64,000 nt of DNA, taken from contig NC_033561.1 of assembly GCF_001680005.1 (NCBI RefSeq), positions 434,001 through 498,000 on the forward strand. The letters are read 5' to 3'. A program made the position numbers and the translations under genes. The DNA is from Plasmodium coatneyi (taxonomy: Eukaryota; Apicomplexa; Aconoidasida; Haemosporida; Plasmodiidae). Below the pieces are notes generated by a model that did no database searches, was not told the origin of the DNA, and was given only the letters and a program-made list of their open reading frames with translations. Shown here piece by piece: positions 23,735 through 34,068 of the stretch (position 1 is its first letter; every line of letters begins with the position of its first letter).

Positions 23735-26259
23735 TTATGCTGAGAGGGGTCCATTGTAAGTCCCCCTCCGACGTGCACTACCATTGCTCCTCTTTGTTCT
23801 TACGTTAAGAAAGGACCTTTTAAAATGGTCTTCCCTTTTTTTGTTCCCTTTTTCCTTCCTACTTCGAACGAAGCCTATTTGTAAATTGTCCTTGTCAAAA
23901 ATGGTGTAGTAAGATTTAATAAATATCTGTCCCAGTGTCCACCCGTCTATGTGACTTTCCTCCTTCTGTTCGTCTGCCTGAATCCCCAGGACGCATTCTC
24001 TGGTCCAGTTTTCCTCATTCAGATACTCAATGACGTAGTCCTCTGGCGACAGAACCAGTTCGATGATGGCCGAACCTTTTATCCCTTCAATTCCCTTGGA
24101 CTTTATTTGAAATACAATATAAGGAAGTTTGTTTTTATCCTCACAAGAATTTATTTCCAAGTCTTTTAGGTAACTTTGCATTGTTCTCTTCGGGGCATAT
24201 ATAAAGAACGTCCCTGTGTCAACAATGGACTTCTTGCCTCCATCGTGAAAACCTTCGTACTTCACGACAACCTCGTCCTGCTTCCCTTTGACGACCACGT
24301 CTGGTGCGTATTCCTTTCTCACTCCCACGATGTCGACTGAGAGGGGGAGAAGCGAAGCGCACATAAGCACGCATTCACACATATGTGGATATCTGCTCTT
24401 CATCGTTCCACTTTTTGTCGAGTGAAGGGGATGGAAAAAGAAATATTCGAAAAACTCTCCTGGGAGCCCCTTCACTCGGGTCCCTCCCTTGCGCACTTGT
24501 CCAAAAACCCATCTCGGTCGAAACGGGGCTCCACCTATCCCGATTTTAGAGTAAAAATGAAGGGGGGGAAATGACAAATGGGTAAGCAAATAAATAAGCA
24601 TATGTTGGCACCCCCCAACGATCAACCTCCAAACTGGGCAGGTAGACACGTTTTAAAAGGTTTGCACCCACATAACTTCCTCCTCGGGTGATCTCTTCAA
24701 CCGGTTGTCCACCCCTCCGAAGGTGATAAATCCCCCTACGGAAAAGAAGGGGCATCAAAGCGGTAATAACTTATAGCCGATACGGATCAGGGGGAAAATG
24801 ATGCAGATGGGCAGATAAACCATCCTCAGGACGGATCTAGCAGAACCTCCTCTGGTCTAGGTGTGCACCCTAATGGTGACAAGTCAGATGCCTACTCATA
24901 CCTCTGTCGGATAGGTAGTAGCCAAACTGGTTCTTGTAGCCCATCTCCGTTAAGATGTTTTCATCCTTCAAATGGTCCATGCTGGGAGGAGTTAAGTATG
25001 GAGGGGCATCCGTTTATGCGCATGAGTGAGCGCATATGAATGAGTACATATTGGTGTGGGAAGTCCCTCATTCATGATTCCCCCGCGGGGGTGATAAGCG
25101 GCAATCCGTGTAGGCACCGAAGGGCCACCAGATCGGCCACCCCCCTGGCGAAGGAAACAAATCCAACTAACAAGGGCTTAATCCCTCGCTGCCTAGAGTC
25201 TGCGTTCTCAAATCCGAGACCTAAAATACCATCCTTGTGTGTGAGGGGGTACAATCAGGCAGGTAATACAGAAAGTAAGGGGAGGGAAGAAATATACATA
25301 AAGGTAACTGGAGCGAAGTTTGACCCGACATGGAAATGCACTCGGAAGGTATCCCCCCACAAGTGAGAAGGTCAATTCCAATCGCCGTGTAATGTTACCC
25401 ACTTAAATTCTTCTAAGACGGGTATTTCTATCTTCGTCTGTAAGGTGTATGGTCGGGAAAATTGTATGACCCATTTTTTTTTTTTTTTTTTTTCTCAAAA
25501 TATATGATTATCCTCAAAATGGCTAGTAGACCACGACGATGAAGCAATCGAGTAGGTCCGCCTTCCTTCTTTTTCCTCAACGTACAGCAAAGGCAATGTT
25601 TGTATTCGGAACGGAGAGATTTGCGCCTAACTTTATCGTGTCGTAGCCTGCACAGTTGGCATGACCCATGTGTGGAGATAAACACTACACACAATTCTAT
25701 GCAAATGGATACATGGTAACATCCATAGGGCAGTCACAACACACTCGAGTAGGCGCAACTCCCTTGGCATACCGTCAAACCCGATGACCTTCCCACTGAG
25801 ATAGCTAACCTCCAACAAAGTTGGGAGGCCCTCCTTGTTAAATTTATTTTTAAATGATTCGGTGCGCTTATATTTATTGTGCGAATCGGGAAAATTGTCT
25901 CCTTTACAATTTTCGAATGGAATCCAAAACTCGGTAGAGCCAGTGTCGAATAAGACATTTATCACATTTTCCGACTTCTCTCCTACCGCCACTTGGCCAT
26001 AGTATGTTGTCATTTTCTTCGATGGTATATCTTGCTTGATCAGTTTGACTAAAATGGGGTTGTTCTTTTGGTTAATCTTTTCTGGGGGTACATCACTACG
26101 CGGGCGATGTGGAGAATCCAACCGCATTTTATCTACCCCGTTGGAAGCGACGTAGAAGCGGCTCCCTCCTCCATTTTTTAAAAGGGGCGACGAAAATGTA
26201 CTTAACCATATGTTCAAAAGGCACAGGAGGCCAATTCGCGCAACCATGTTGGGCGTCAT
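23735..26259 (-). CDS. Plasmepsin (aspartic protease), probably plasmepsin VII, multi-exon
   Basis: Exons on the minus strand: 25773..26259, 25586..25647, 25399..25437, 25233 down to about 25168, 24902..24981, 24668..24735, 24497..24534, and 23735..24336. The start MTPNMVARIGLLCLLNIWLS is a signal peptide or anchor and a prosegment follows. The first catalytic motif is FDTGSTEFW (Asp105), the second is KSIVDTGTFF in the last exon. DGILGLGFENAD, YKNQFGYYLSD and ITFGGVDNRL are standard pepsin-fold landmarks. The gene order around SDHA, SLY1 and BDP1 suggests plasmepsin VII, a mosquito-stage enzyme in other species. Phases agree except at the fourth/fifth and sixth/seventh exon junctions, where the best donor gives phase 0 and the next exon needs phase 2. 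Phase-2 donors exist (near 25117 and after CG of DNR) but would add or remove residues. The 3' end is also open: a GTAAGA donor near 23800 could lead to a further exon. Confidence 0.8.
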
Positions 26260-27777
26260 CTTAAAATTGCTCACAGAAGAGGACGAAACAAACACACACA
26301 TAAATATATATGTGTGACCTCTGCACAACGACAGTGAAACGGGATAAATCCCCTTCGATACAGAGAACAAACACAAAAAGAAACAGTTTTAAAGCTTTCC
26401 TGTTTACTTGCTTAACTGAATGAGAAAAAAGTTCATTCCATTTTATGTCCTATTTGGACTCTCCTTCCATTTCACCTCGTTCTTAAGCGCTGTCCACCCG
26501 CAGACCCTCCATCGCCCCTTTTTCCATTTTCCAATTTGCGCATTTTTTATTTTCGCTGAATAATTTTTAATGTCTTTACACTTGAAAAAAAGTGTGCATT
26601 CTGCCAGAACCGTAAGGGGAAGAAGTGGGCCAAAGGTAACATCACCATGCTAGACACACACAAAAAAAAAAATAAAAAAACTCCTGTTTGCATAGGTGTG
26701 ATCGAAAAGAACGACATCAAATTACGTTTCCCTCATGTATACGACATGGTTAAATTTTATGTTCCCCCTGTGGAGTTGTAAGCTTGGAAAGGATGTTGCG
26801 TCCAGGCGAAATGGAAAAGTGAAGCGCTCAACGGGAGGCAAAATGTATGCAACGTGCGGGGAAAGGGGAAATGCAAAAATGCTGGGAAAAAGGAAAATTC
26901 CTCGCATTTATTCTTTTCCTGCCCCCTGTCACAGGAGCCTTTTTACCCTTTTGCTCATTTTCACTTTTATTAAAAGGGCCAAAAAAAGATGTGTTCAAAA
27001 ATTGCCTTCAAAAAATGTTTTAAAAAAATGCCGATAAAGCCGCATGAAAATGGTATCCACCTTAAGTTGAATCAGAATACACATGGAAGGTGACAATAAA
27101 AACAAAAAATGTTGTACGCCCATATGCAGGCATACTTACGTGCACATGGTGTTAAAATGGGAAGAAAAAAAAAAAAAAAAAAAAGAGTATATATGCCTAC
27201 AGGCATATTTTATTAAAAATCTTCGTAACGTAATATGTAAATGAAACAATTTAATTTAGTTTGTTCTTAAGAAAGACACAAATGTGGTGGAGAATTGAAT
27301 TTTTCTTCTTTTTTTTTCCTTTTCTTTTGTGCACATTTCCATCCATGCGATTACATCTTGAAAAATTCACAAATAAGCGTGGAAAACCGATGGGGTGACG
27401 AAGAACGCACACGGCAGGGAGGGGGCTCCACGACGTGACAGGGGAACGAAGAGGTGAGTAAACGATTGGGTCGCTGCAGGCATGCAATATAACAAGAGGT
27501 GTAAGAAGCGATACAATAAAAAACTGAATTAGTGATTAAATGGGCAACCGAATTGGTGGCAACATGAACAACACATTCGCAGTGCAGTGCATAACCGAGT
27601 CGGACATGTGCGATGAATAAGTTTTAGCACAATTATCATTTGGCACAGGCCTTCCACCCCGCTCACACGGAAAGGTTCTACCTCTTCCTTTTTTGCCATG
27701 CCGCCTCACCCTCTGTTGAAAAGGAATCATTTGACAGGTGGGTAGGTAAGGAAGATGCCTGTTTGTAGACCCCCCCG
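26260..27777. other. intergenic region between plasmepsin and BDP1
   Basis: About 1.5 kb: promoter side of plasmepsin and 3' side of BDP1, both minus. Small A runs occur at about 26661-26680 and 27163-27184. The short frames here lack domains and are taken as chance. Confidence 0.5.
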
Positions 27778-29593
27778 TCAAGCGGCCGGTGCGACTGCCT
27801 GCTGCTCCTTATTCTCTTCCACCGGCTGTTCTTCCTTAACCATCTGTTCGTGCTCAGCATTCCACTTGAGATTTTCATCTTCCACCTTTTGCAAGCGCTC
27901 GTTTATTGTGTTGGCCTTGGTCACGAAGTTGTTGTACCCTGTCACAATTAGCTGGTTGTTAAAATAAGCTTCGATGTTCTTTCCCGTAATGGCAACAAGA
28001 GACCCCGACGTGTTATACAAACTACAATTATCGAAAATTAGTTGGACATCTTTAATAAATTCAGTCGGCAATCCATATTGCCCTTTTTTCAATTTAGTTT
28101 TTATACAATTAAATGACATGGGATTTTTTATAACGTCGTAGTAATCTGGACAGTTTTGTTTTTTTGCATCTACTAGCTTTTCGAAGATATGTCCCCCTTC
28201 GTACTTGCTTAGGCTCTGAATTATTTGGTTCGCTAAAAGGTACCACTGTTTGTTGAAGGCATCATTGGAGTGGTTCACTTCTACGTTTGGTGTGATGGTC
28301 ATGTTCCTTGGCCATAAGGCTATGTCAGGGAACTTCCTTTCAAATTCTTTTAACTTTATCAAAGGCGCATCCACCCACAGTTGCGGGTCTTCTTCCTCCA
28401 GAGGCCTGTACTGCAGCTTGTACTTCTTTCGCAGGGCATTAACTGTTAAGCGGGGGGAAGACAAATTAACGAACGGATAAATGCAAATGTGCGGAAAGAA
28501 AAAGTGGGGGAATATCGCTAGGGTGAACCTAGAAAATTCACCCAGATGGCACTTCTCTGCTCAGGATGGTACACCCCCTCTTCGGTCGAACAAATAGCAC
28601 ACTGTGCATATAATAAAAGGGAGGCGCAATTTTTGGCGTTCATAAAATTTTTTACCGTTACTGTTGGGATCCCCCGGGGTGCTGGCAATTGCGTTGACTT
28701 CACTTTTCACATTCCCTCCTTGGGCACCCGCTGCGTTTTTTTTGAAGGAAAAAAGGGGAAGCGGGGAATGAAATAACATGTGCATCCATTTAAAATACAA
28801 GATGTGTCAGACGCACTTTGCAAGTAAGCATGCATCCAAGCACCAGGTGGTGGACACACAAAGGCAGCATCACACCAACGGCTGTGCTACCACTCCCCCT
28901 CCTGCACGTACCTGTGGTGGCCGCCTCCGTAGAAGGCTTCGTCACTGTCTTGGTATTCTTGAGCAAGTTTATTATGTTGTTGTGCCCATTCCCCTTGGCG
29001 AACGTCAAAGCAGTTCGCCTCTGGGCGTCCTTTATGTTGGGGTTAACCCCGTTTTCCAATAGACACTTCACCGTGTCGTATCTCCCATCCCTACAAGCAT
29101 AAAACAAACAAGTCTGTTTATTCAAATCGAGTAAGTTAGGGTTGGCCCCTTTCTTTATTAAAGCTTCCACACATTCAGTCTTCCCTTCTCTTGAAGCATA
29201 AAATAGGCAAGTTTGTCCAAAATTATCGGCGTCATTTGGGTTACAACCCTTTTCAACTAAGTAGGTACATAAATTGGTATGTCCTTCTCTGGCAGCATAA
29301 AACAAGCAAGTCTGTTTCATTAAATCTTTTGACGTAGGATTGCAGATGGCAAATCTTTCAATCAGTAACTTACATAAGTCTACCGACTCTTCATCATTTT
29401 TCCTGGCAGTTACGTAAAACAAAGGAGTGGAATGTGTCTGCTTATCTACTATTTCTATCTTGCTGCTATATTCTCCCTTGTCATTGACTTCATACTCCTT
29501 GTAGTTTTCCTCAAGAAATTTGATTACATTTTCAAGGGTGTCTTCTCTTATGGATTTTATTAGGGGTAGCGTGTTAAAGTCTTCCAGTACCAT
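27778..29593 (-). CDS. BDP1: Bromodomain protein with ankyrin repeats (BDP1), 3 exons
   Basis: Reconstructed as complement(27778..28442, 28656..28730, 28912..29593), 473 aa, with both junctions in phase 1. Residues from about 50 to 215 contain ankyrin repeats of about 33 aa, including KQTCLFYAAREGHTNLCTYL, GQTCLFYASREGKTECVEAL and KQTCLFYACRDGRYDTVKCL. Exon 2 encodes a 25-residue polar linker. Residues of about 318-415 form a bromodomain, with PDYYDVIKNPMSFNCIKTKL and the acetyl-lysine-binding Asn in FDNCSLYN. In P. falciparum the protein with this architecture binds acetylated histone and helps activate invasion genes with BDP2 and AP2-I; that role is carried over by homology. A short basic/acidic coil with EEQPVEENKEQQAV closes the protein. 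Confidence 0.94.
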
Positions 29594-31063
29594 TTGTTAC
29601 TAGTCTGTGTGATGTGTTGGCGTGTAGTCCCCGTGGTGGGAATCGTTCGGGGGTGATCCGCCTAAAATACGCAATCTACTAAATTTTCTCGTTATCGGAG
29701 TAACCGATATGATGGAAATGGTCTAACAAGGATGCCCCTGGTGTGCCGGCGAAGTTACCTGAGCATGTTCTTCTCCCGCTTCCTTAAACGTTACGTGCAA
29801 CGTAATCAAATGGTTTGTGTGTTACTGACGTGGTGGCTGCAAATGATGACCAGGGAATATACGAAAGTACAATCGAAGGGGGGAACAAAAATATGCTTGC
29901 ACGGAAAAGTAGGCAATTTGCTGGAAAAACGTAAAAAAAGGAAGAACAAAAGGAGCAAAAGAAAAGGCGTAAAAACAAACAGAGGGAAAAAAAAGGGGGG
30001 AGGAGAAAAAGTCAAATAAGAAAGGCTTCTCTACCTCGCAACAAATTATTTCATTTTTTAAAAAATTGAAAAGCATTTTTTTTACATAAAATTGCGAAAT
30101 TGGCAAATTGAAAAAAAAAAAAAAAAAAAAAAGTCACCTCACTGGGACTTCGCCGGAATTGGAACAGGGAATAAATAAAATGGCATTTTACGCACATAGC
30201 AAATTGCAGTTATTTTGTATACCTTATAAATATATGCCCTCTTACAATTGTATGCACGTTGCTGGAATGGGCTTAGGCCCCTCGTAACAGCTTCCGACAG
30301 GCGCAATACTCTCGACGTACTACACGCATGCGCACGTGCTTCCACGGTATACGTATGCTTTTATTCACTTATTTTTAACTGCCCCCTGGAGGAAGGCTTC
30401 CCCGCGTTAATTTCTCCGCTCTGCCTCCACTTCTGATGAAAAGTTTTTCTACAAATTTTTAAGCATAGGCAGGTACGCGAAGGTACCTACGAAATGAGTA
30501 ACGTAACATTTGCATGCCACGTGCATTTTGTGTCGTCGCTGTAACCTCGCCGTTGCGCCATACCACTTTTCCCAGAGGAAGTAACATTCCATTCGTCTGT
30601 ATGAAGAATCCTGCAGACGTATCCCACATTCGCAGTTGACGAATTTTCCGCAGGACCAGGAAACAACATAAAAGTTGGCCATATTTCCAAAGCGGAAATA
30701 CTTATAGCCGTGAGAGAAAGTGCCCCCCAAGGGAAAAGCTCCCACTTGGCAACAGAACGGAGAAACCCGTCAGCCAAAGTTTGGACCCCCCTCGATTGGA
30801 TCAGAAAATTGTTCCCGCTGCCAACTTTGATGAGGCTACTAATGTGGGAGGAAGCATGAGACATTGGAAAGTACTTTAATGTAAGGGGTTCTCTCCTTTT
30901 TGTTTTTTCTTTTTCCTTCCGCACGGCATTGCATATGGATGCATGTCCATGTAGTATACCCCCTTTTTTGCGAACCACCTCTGATTTCGTGCCCAACGCG
31001 GAAGAATACCTGTAAATATCTCCCCAGAGGAACATCCCCTGTTGAGTCATTTTCTAACGCACC
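29594..31063. other. divergent intergenic region (BDP1 / CDC5 promoters)
   Basis: About 1.5 kb separating two genes that point away from each other, both involved in gene expression. An A run lies at about 30111-30133. A lysine-rich open frame at 29732-30019 and minus frames at 30487-31050 have no recognisable domain. Confidence 0.5.
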
Positions 31064-33760
31064 ATGAGGATCCAAATCAAGGGAGGAATATGGAAGAACT
31101 GCGAAGATGAGGTGCTGAAGGCGGCCGTGATGAAGTACGGCCTGAACAACTGGTCCAGAGTTGCGTCCCTTCTGGTGAGGAAGTCAGCCAAACAGTGCAA
31201 GGCCAGGTGGTATGAGTGGCTAGACCCATCAGTGAAAAAAACGGAATGGAGTAAAGAGGAAGAGGAGAAACTTCTACACCTGGCAAAGTTATTCCCAACA
31301 CAATGGAGAACAATTGCACCCATAGTTGGAAGAACAGCCAAGCAATGTTTAGATCATTATGAATACCTGCTGGATGAAGCAGAAGGGAAGGTGTACGACA
31401 AGAACAAAAATCCGAGACATTTACGACCAGGGGAAATAGATCCTGCACCGGAGACCAAACCTGCAAAGGCTGACCCGGTCGATATGGATGAAGACGAAAA
31501 AGAAATGTTAGCAGAAGCGAAAGCAAGGCTTGCAAATACCAAGGGGAAGAAGGCAAAGAGAAAGGCCAGAGAAAAGCAGTTAGAACAAGCTAGACGGTTG
31601 GCATTGTTGCAAAAAAAAAGGGAATTAAAAGCCGCAGGGATTGTTTCTACCACGACGGGTTACAAAAAAAATGATAAACACAGAATAGATCATGTGAAGG
31701 AGATTCTATTCGAAAGGAAGCCGGCCAAGGGATTCTTCGACGTGAGTGAAGAACAGTCACTTACCCATTTCGATGAAAAAAAAGAGAAAAAATTTAAAAG
31801 CATAAAATCGATGGACGTGGATAATATAAATGACGTAGCAGTTGGTCCATACGATCACGATGAGGCAGATGCTTCGGGGAAAAAAGCATCGTCCAAGGGG
31901 AAGCGAAATAATGAGGAGAAGGATCTCCTTTTAGCCATCGAAAATTACGACAAGCAGTACAACGAATTGAGTCACCTGAGAAAAAGGGTCCGACTGAATC
32001 TGCCGGAACCAATTTTAAACGAAAATGAATTGGAAGAAATAATTCAAATAAATAAAGAAGCTAGCTCGTTCAATAAAATTATAGAAGAACAAAATGAAAA
32101 GAACAATCAAAACGGACTAGCCATTAGTAACATTCTGCCAAGTGTGACCAGCTCCCCTTTTATGTTAAACGAGAGGGACAAATTTTCCTCCATCGGGACG
32201 AACTTTTATAGCAAGTCCATTGCCTTTTCAAGCAAACTAGATTTTGGCATACGGCAAGCTGCACAGAGTATTATATCCAGAAATGTGAACGAACCTATCA
32301 TTGGGATGGGGGAGTCATCCATACGGATGGAACAGACGAAGCAGCAGCAACGGGGGGAGGGTCAAGAGGACCTGCGCCACGACAACAGGAATGACGATGA
32401 AGAAGAAGAGGAGTACTCCCCGATGCTTCACGATGAACCGGAAAATATTGCCCAAAATGTACAAGCAGTGAGAGAAGAAATAGAAAGTGCAAAAAAATTG
32501 AACCAAAATGAAGCCACCACCAGGGGGAGAAACCACCTAAAGGATAAAATTATAAATGACATTAGGAGCTACCAAAAAAATACCAGTCTGTATGCCCACT
32601 CGTTAATATCCTACAAAATTGGAAAAAATGAAAATTCCGTTTTGGACAGGAATACTCTGCTGAGCGAATTGTACGATGAGGATTACGAAGAAAAAATAGA
32701 CAGAGCTAAATTGCTCATAAAATCCTCCCTAGCACATTTGCCAAAGGAATCCAACGTGATCGAGTTACAAATTCCCGACGAATTGAATGAAGAGGAGTCG
32801 CAAATAAATTATGAAAACCCTCAGGTAGAAAAAGACATGCAAGATATCGAGAAGGAAAAAAAAATGGAGCAACTTAAGAAGGAACAGGAAAGGTTTAATA
32901 GTCAGAATAAAGTTATTAGGTGGAATTTACCAAGGCCTTATTTCCTTCCCCAAATGAACCTAACCCCATCCGTACCGATGCCTAGCACTCCAGAGGACGC
33001 CACGTCCAAGGAGGTGGAAAATGCAGTACTTAACGAAATGCTCCTTTTAATAAAAAATGATATGTTTAATTACCCAATGAAAAATGGTACGCCCATTCAG
33101 AAAAGGGTCCCCCTGGATAATGTAGACAAGACGTACTTGAGGATGGCCCTCCAGTTTGTCCAAGAAGAGTTGCAGAATATTACGCCCCAGGAGGGCGAAG
33201 TGGGAAACCCTGACGGGGAACAGGCAAATGGGATGAAACCCTCCAACGAAGGGAACCCCTCCGATGAAGCCACCACGTTGCCAATCGGCCAACCACATAA
33301 CGTAGAAATGTGGAACAAAATAAACGAGCAAGTCCTTTTCTGCCCCGCGAAAAAAGCCTACACGTTTATCGACCGCATGAGCGAAAGAGATATCAAGGAG
33401 AGTTACAAACACACATGTGAAAAGCTCAACAACTTTATTCACAAAAATGTAGAGCTCTATAAAAAAACAGAAAACAAATACGACATATACACAAAGGGAT
33501 ATGAGCTGAAAATTAAGGGTTACAAAAAATCCTTCGATTCACAATTCAACACGTATATAAATTATTCGAATGAGATGGACGCGCTGAACGCTCTGCATGA
33601 GCGGGAAAAAGCACATGCCCGTCAGCGCATTCAGCAAGAACGCGAAGAAAACAAAAAGGAAATTGAGTATCACAAGTCGCTCCAGCGGTTGTACGTTGAG
33701 CTGCTTGAGGATAACAAGCGTTTGCGGGAGGGCGACCCTAGACCGGTCTCCGTCACGTAG
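31064..33760 (+). CDS. CDC5: CDC5/CEF1-like Myb-domain pre-mRNA splicing factor
   Basis: A single exon of 898 aa; human CDC5L is about 800 aa. CDC5/Cef1 is a core subunit of the Prp19 (NineTeen) complex in the activated spliceosome. Two Myb repeats open the protein: residues 6-55 (GGIWKNCEDEVLKAAVMKYG ... NNWSRVASLL ... AKQCKARWYEWLDP) and about 57-105 (TEWSKEEEEKLLHLAKLFPT ... QWRTIAPIVG). RTAKQCLDHYEYLLD and KNPRHLRPGEIDP after them are hallmark CDC5 sequence. A lysine/arginine-rich helix (about 135-190) follows, with EMLAEAKARLANTKGKKAKR. The rest is charged, with coiled coil at about 835-890. It is also called Myb2 in Plasmodium because of the Myb repeats, but the sequence after them points to splicing. 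Confidence 0.94.
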   Translation: MRIQIKGGIWKNCEDEVLKAAVMKYGLNNWSRVASLLVRKSAKQCKARWYEWLDPSVKKTEWSKEEEEKLLHLAKLFPTQWRTIAPIVGRTAKQCLDHYEYLLDEAEGKVYDKNKNPRHLRPGEIDPAPETKPAKADPVDMDEDEKEMLAEAKARLANTKGKKAKRKAREKQLEQARRLALLQKKRELKAAGIVSTTTGYKKNDKHRIDHVKEILFERKPAKGFFDVSEEQSLTHFDEKKEKKFKSIKSMDVDNINDVAVGPYDHDEADASGKKASSKGKRNNEEKDLLLAIENYDKQYNELSHLRKRVRLNLPEPILNENELEEIIQINKEASSFNKIIEEQNEKNNQNGLAISNILPSVTSSPFMLNERDKFSSIGTNFYSKSIAFSSKLDFGIRQAAQSIISRNVNEPIIGMGESSIRMEQTKQQQRGEGQEDLRHDNRNDDEEEEEYSPMLHDEPENIAQNVQAVREEIESAKKLNQNEATTRGRNHLKDKIINDIRSYQKNTSLYAHSLISYKIGKNENSVLDRNTLLSELYDEDYEEKIDRAKLLIKSSLAHLPKESNVIELQIPDELNEEESQINYENPQVEKDMQDIEKEKKMEQLKKEQERFNSQNKVIRWNLPRPYFLPQMNLTPSVPMPSTPEDATSKEVENAVLNEMLLLIKNDMFNYPMKNGTPIQKRVPLDNVDKTYLRMALQFVQEELQNITPQEGEVGNPDGEQANGMKPSNEGNPSDEATTLPIGQPHNVEMWNKINEQVLFCPAKKAYTFIDRMSERDIKESYKHTCEKLNNFIHKNVELYKKTENKYDIYTKGYELKIKGYKKSFDSQFNTYINYSNEMDALNALHEREKAHARQRIQQEREENKKEIEYHKSLQRLYVELLEDNKRLREGDPRPVSVT

Positions 33761-34068
33761 GCGGGGAAAAGAGTGGCTCCCATTGGGACAGATCATTCAG
33801 CAGAGGTGAACCCTAAAGCGGACCAAACTGCAATGGCTCCTCCCAGCCAACCGCTACTTCCCTTTTTTTTTTTTTTGTACAATTTGACTTTCTTAACAAA
33901 CCGCACGTGCGGATGCCCCGTCGAAGCACCACACTTACTGAGCAGGCGAACTACCCACCTGCGTAAAAACGTAACTGTGTAAACGGTGTAGATAATTCGA
34001 ACCGGGGAGTTGCCATGTCGGGTGGAAACAGGTATGGGGTTTGCACCACGCAGTTATACTTGTACGCC
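33761..34068. other. short convergent intergenic region
   Basis: Only 308 bp between the stops of CDC5 (+) and the WDR70-like gene (-). The 3' UTRs very likely overlap. A T run of about 16 lies near 33861-33876. Confidence 0.55.

Noticed and set aside
29732..30019. Very basic 95-codon frame upstream of BDP1
   Set aside because: It is an A/G-rich tract translated as K/R/G; no motif or exon partner.
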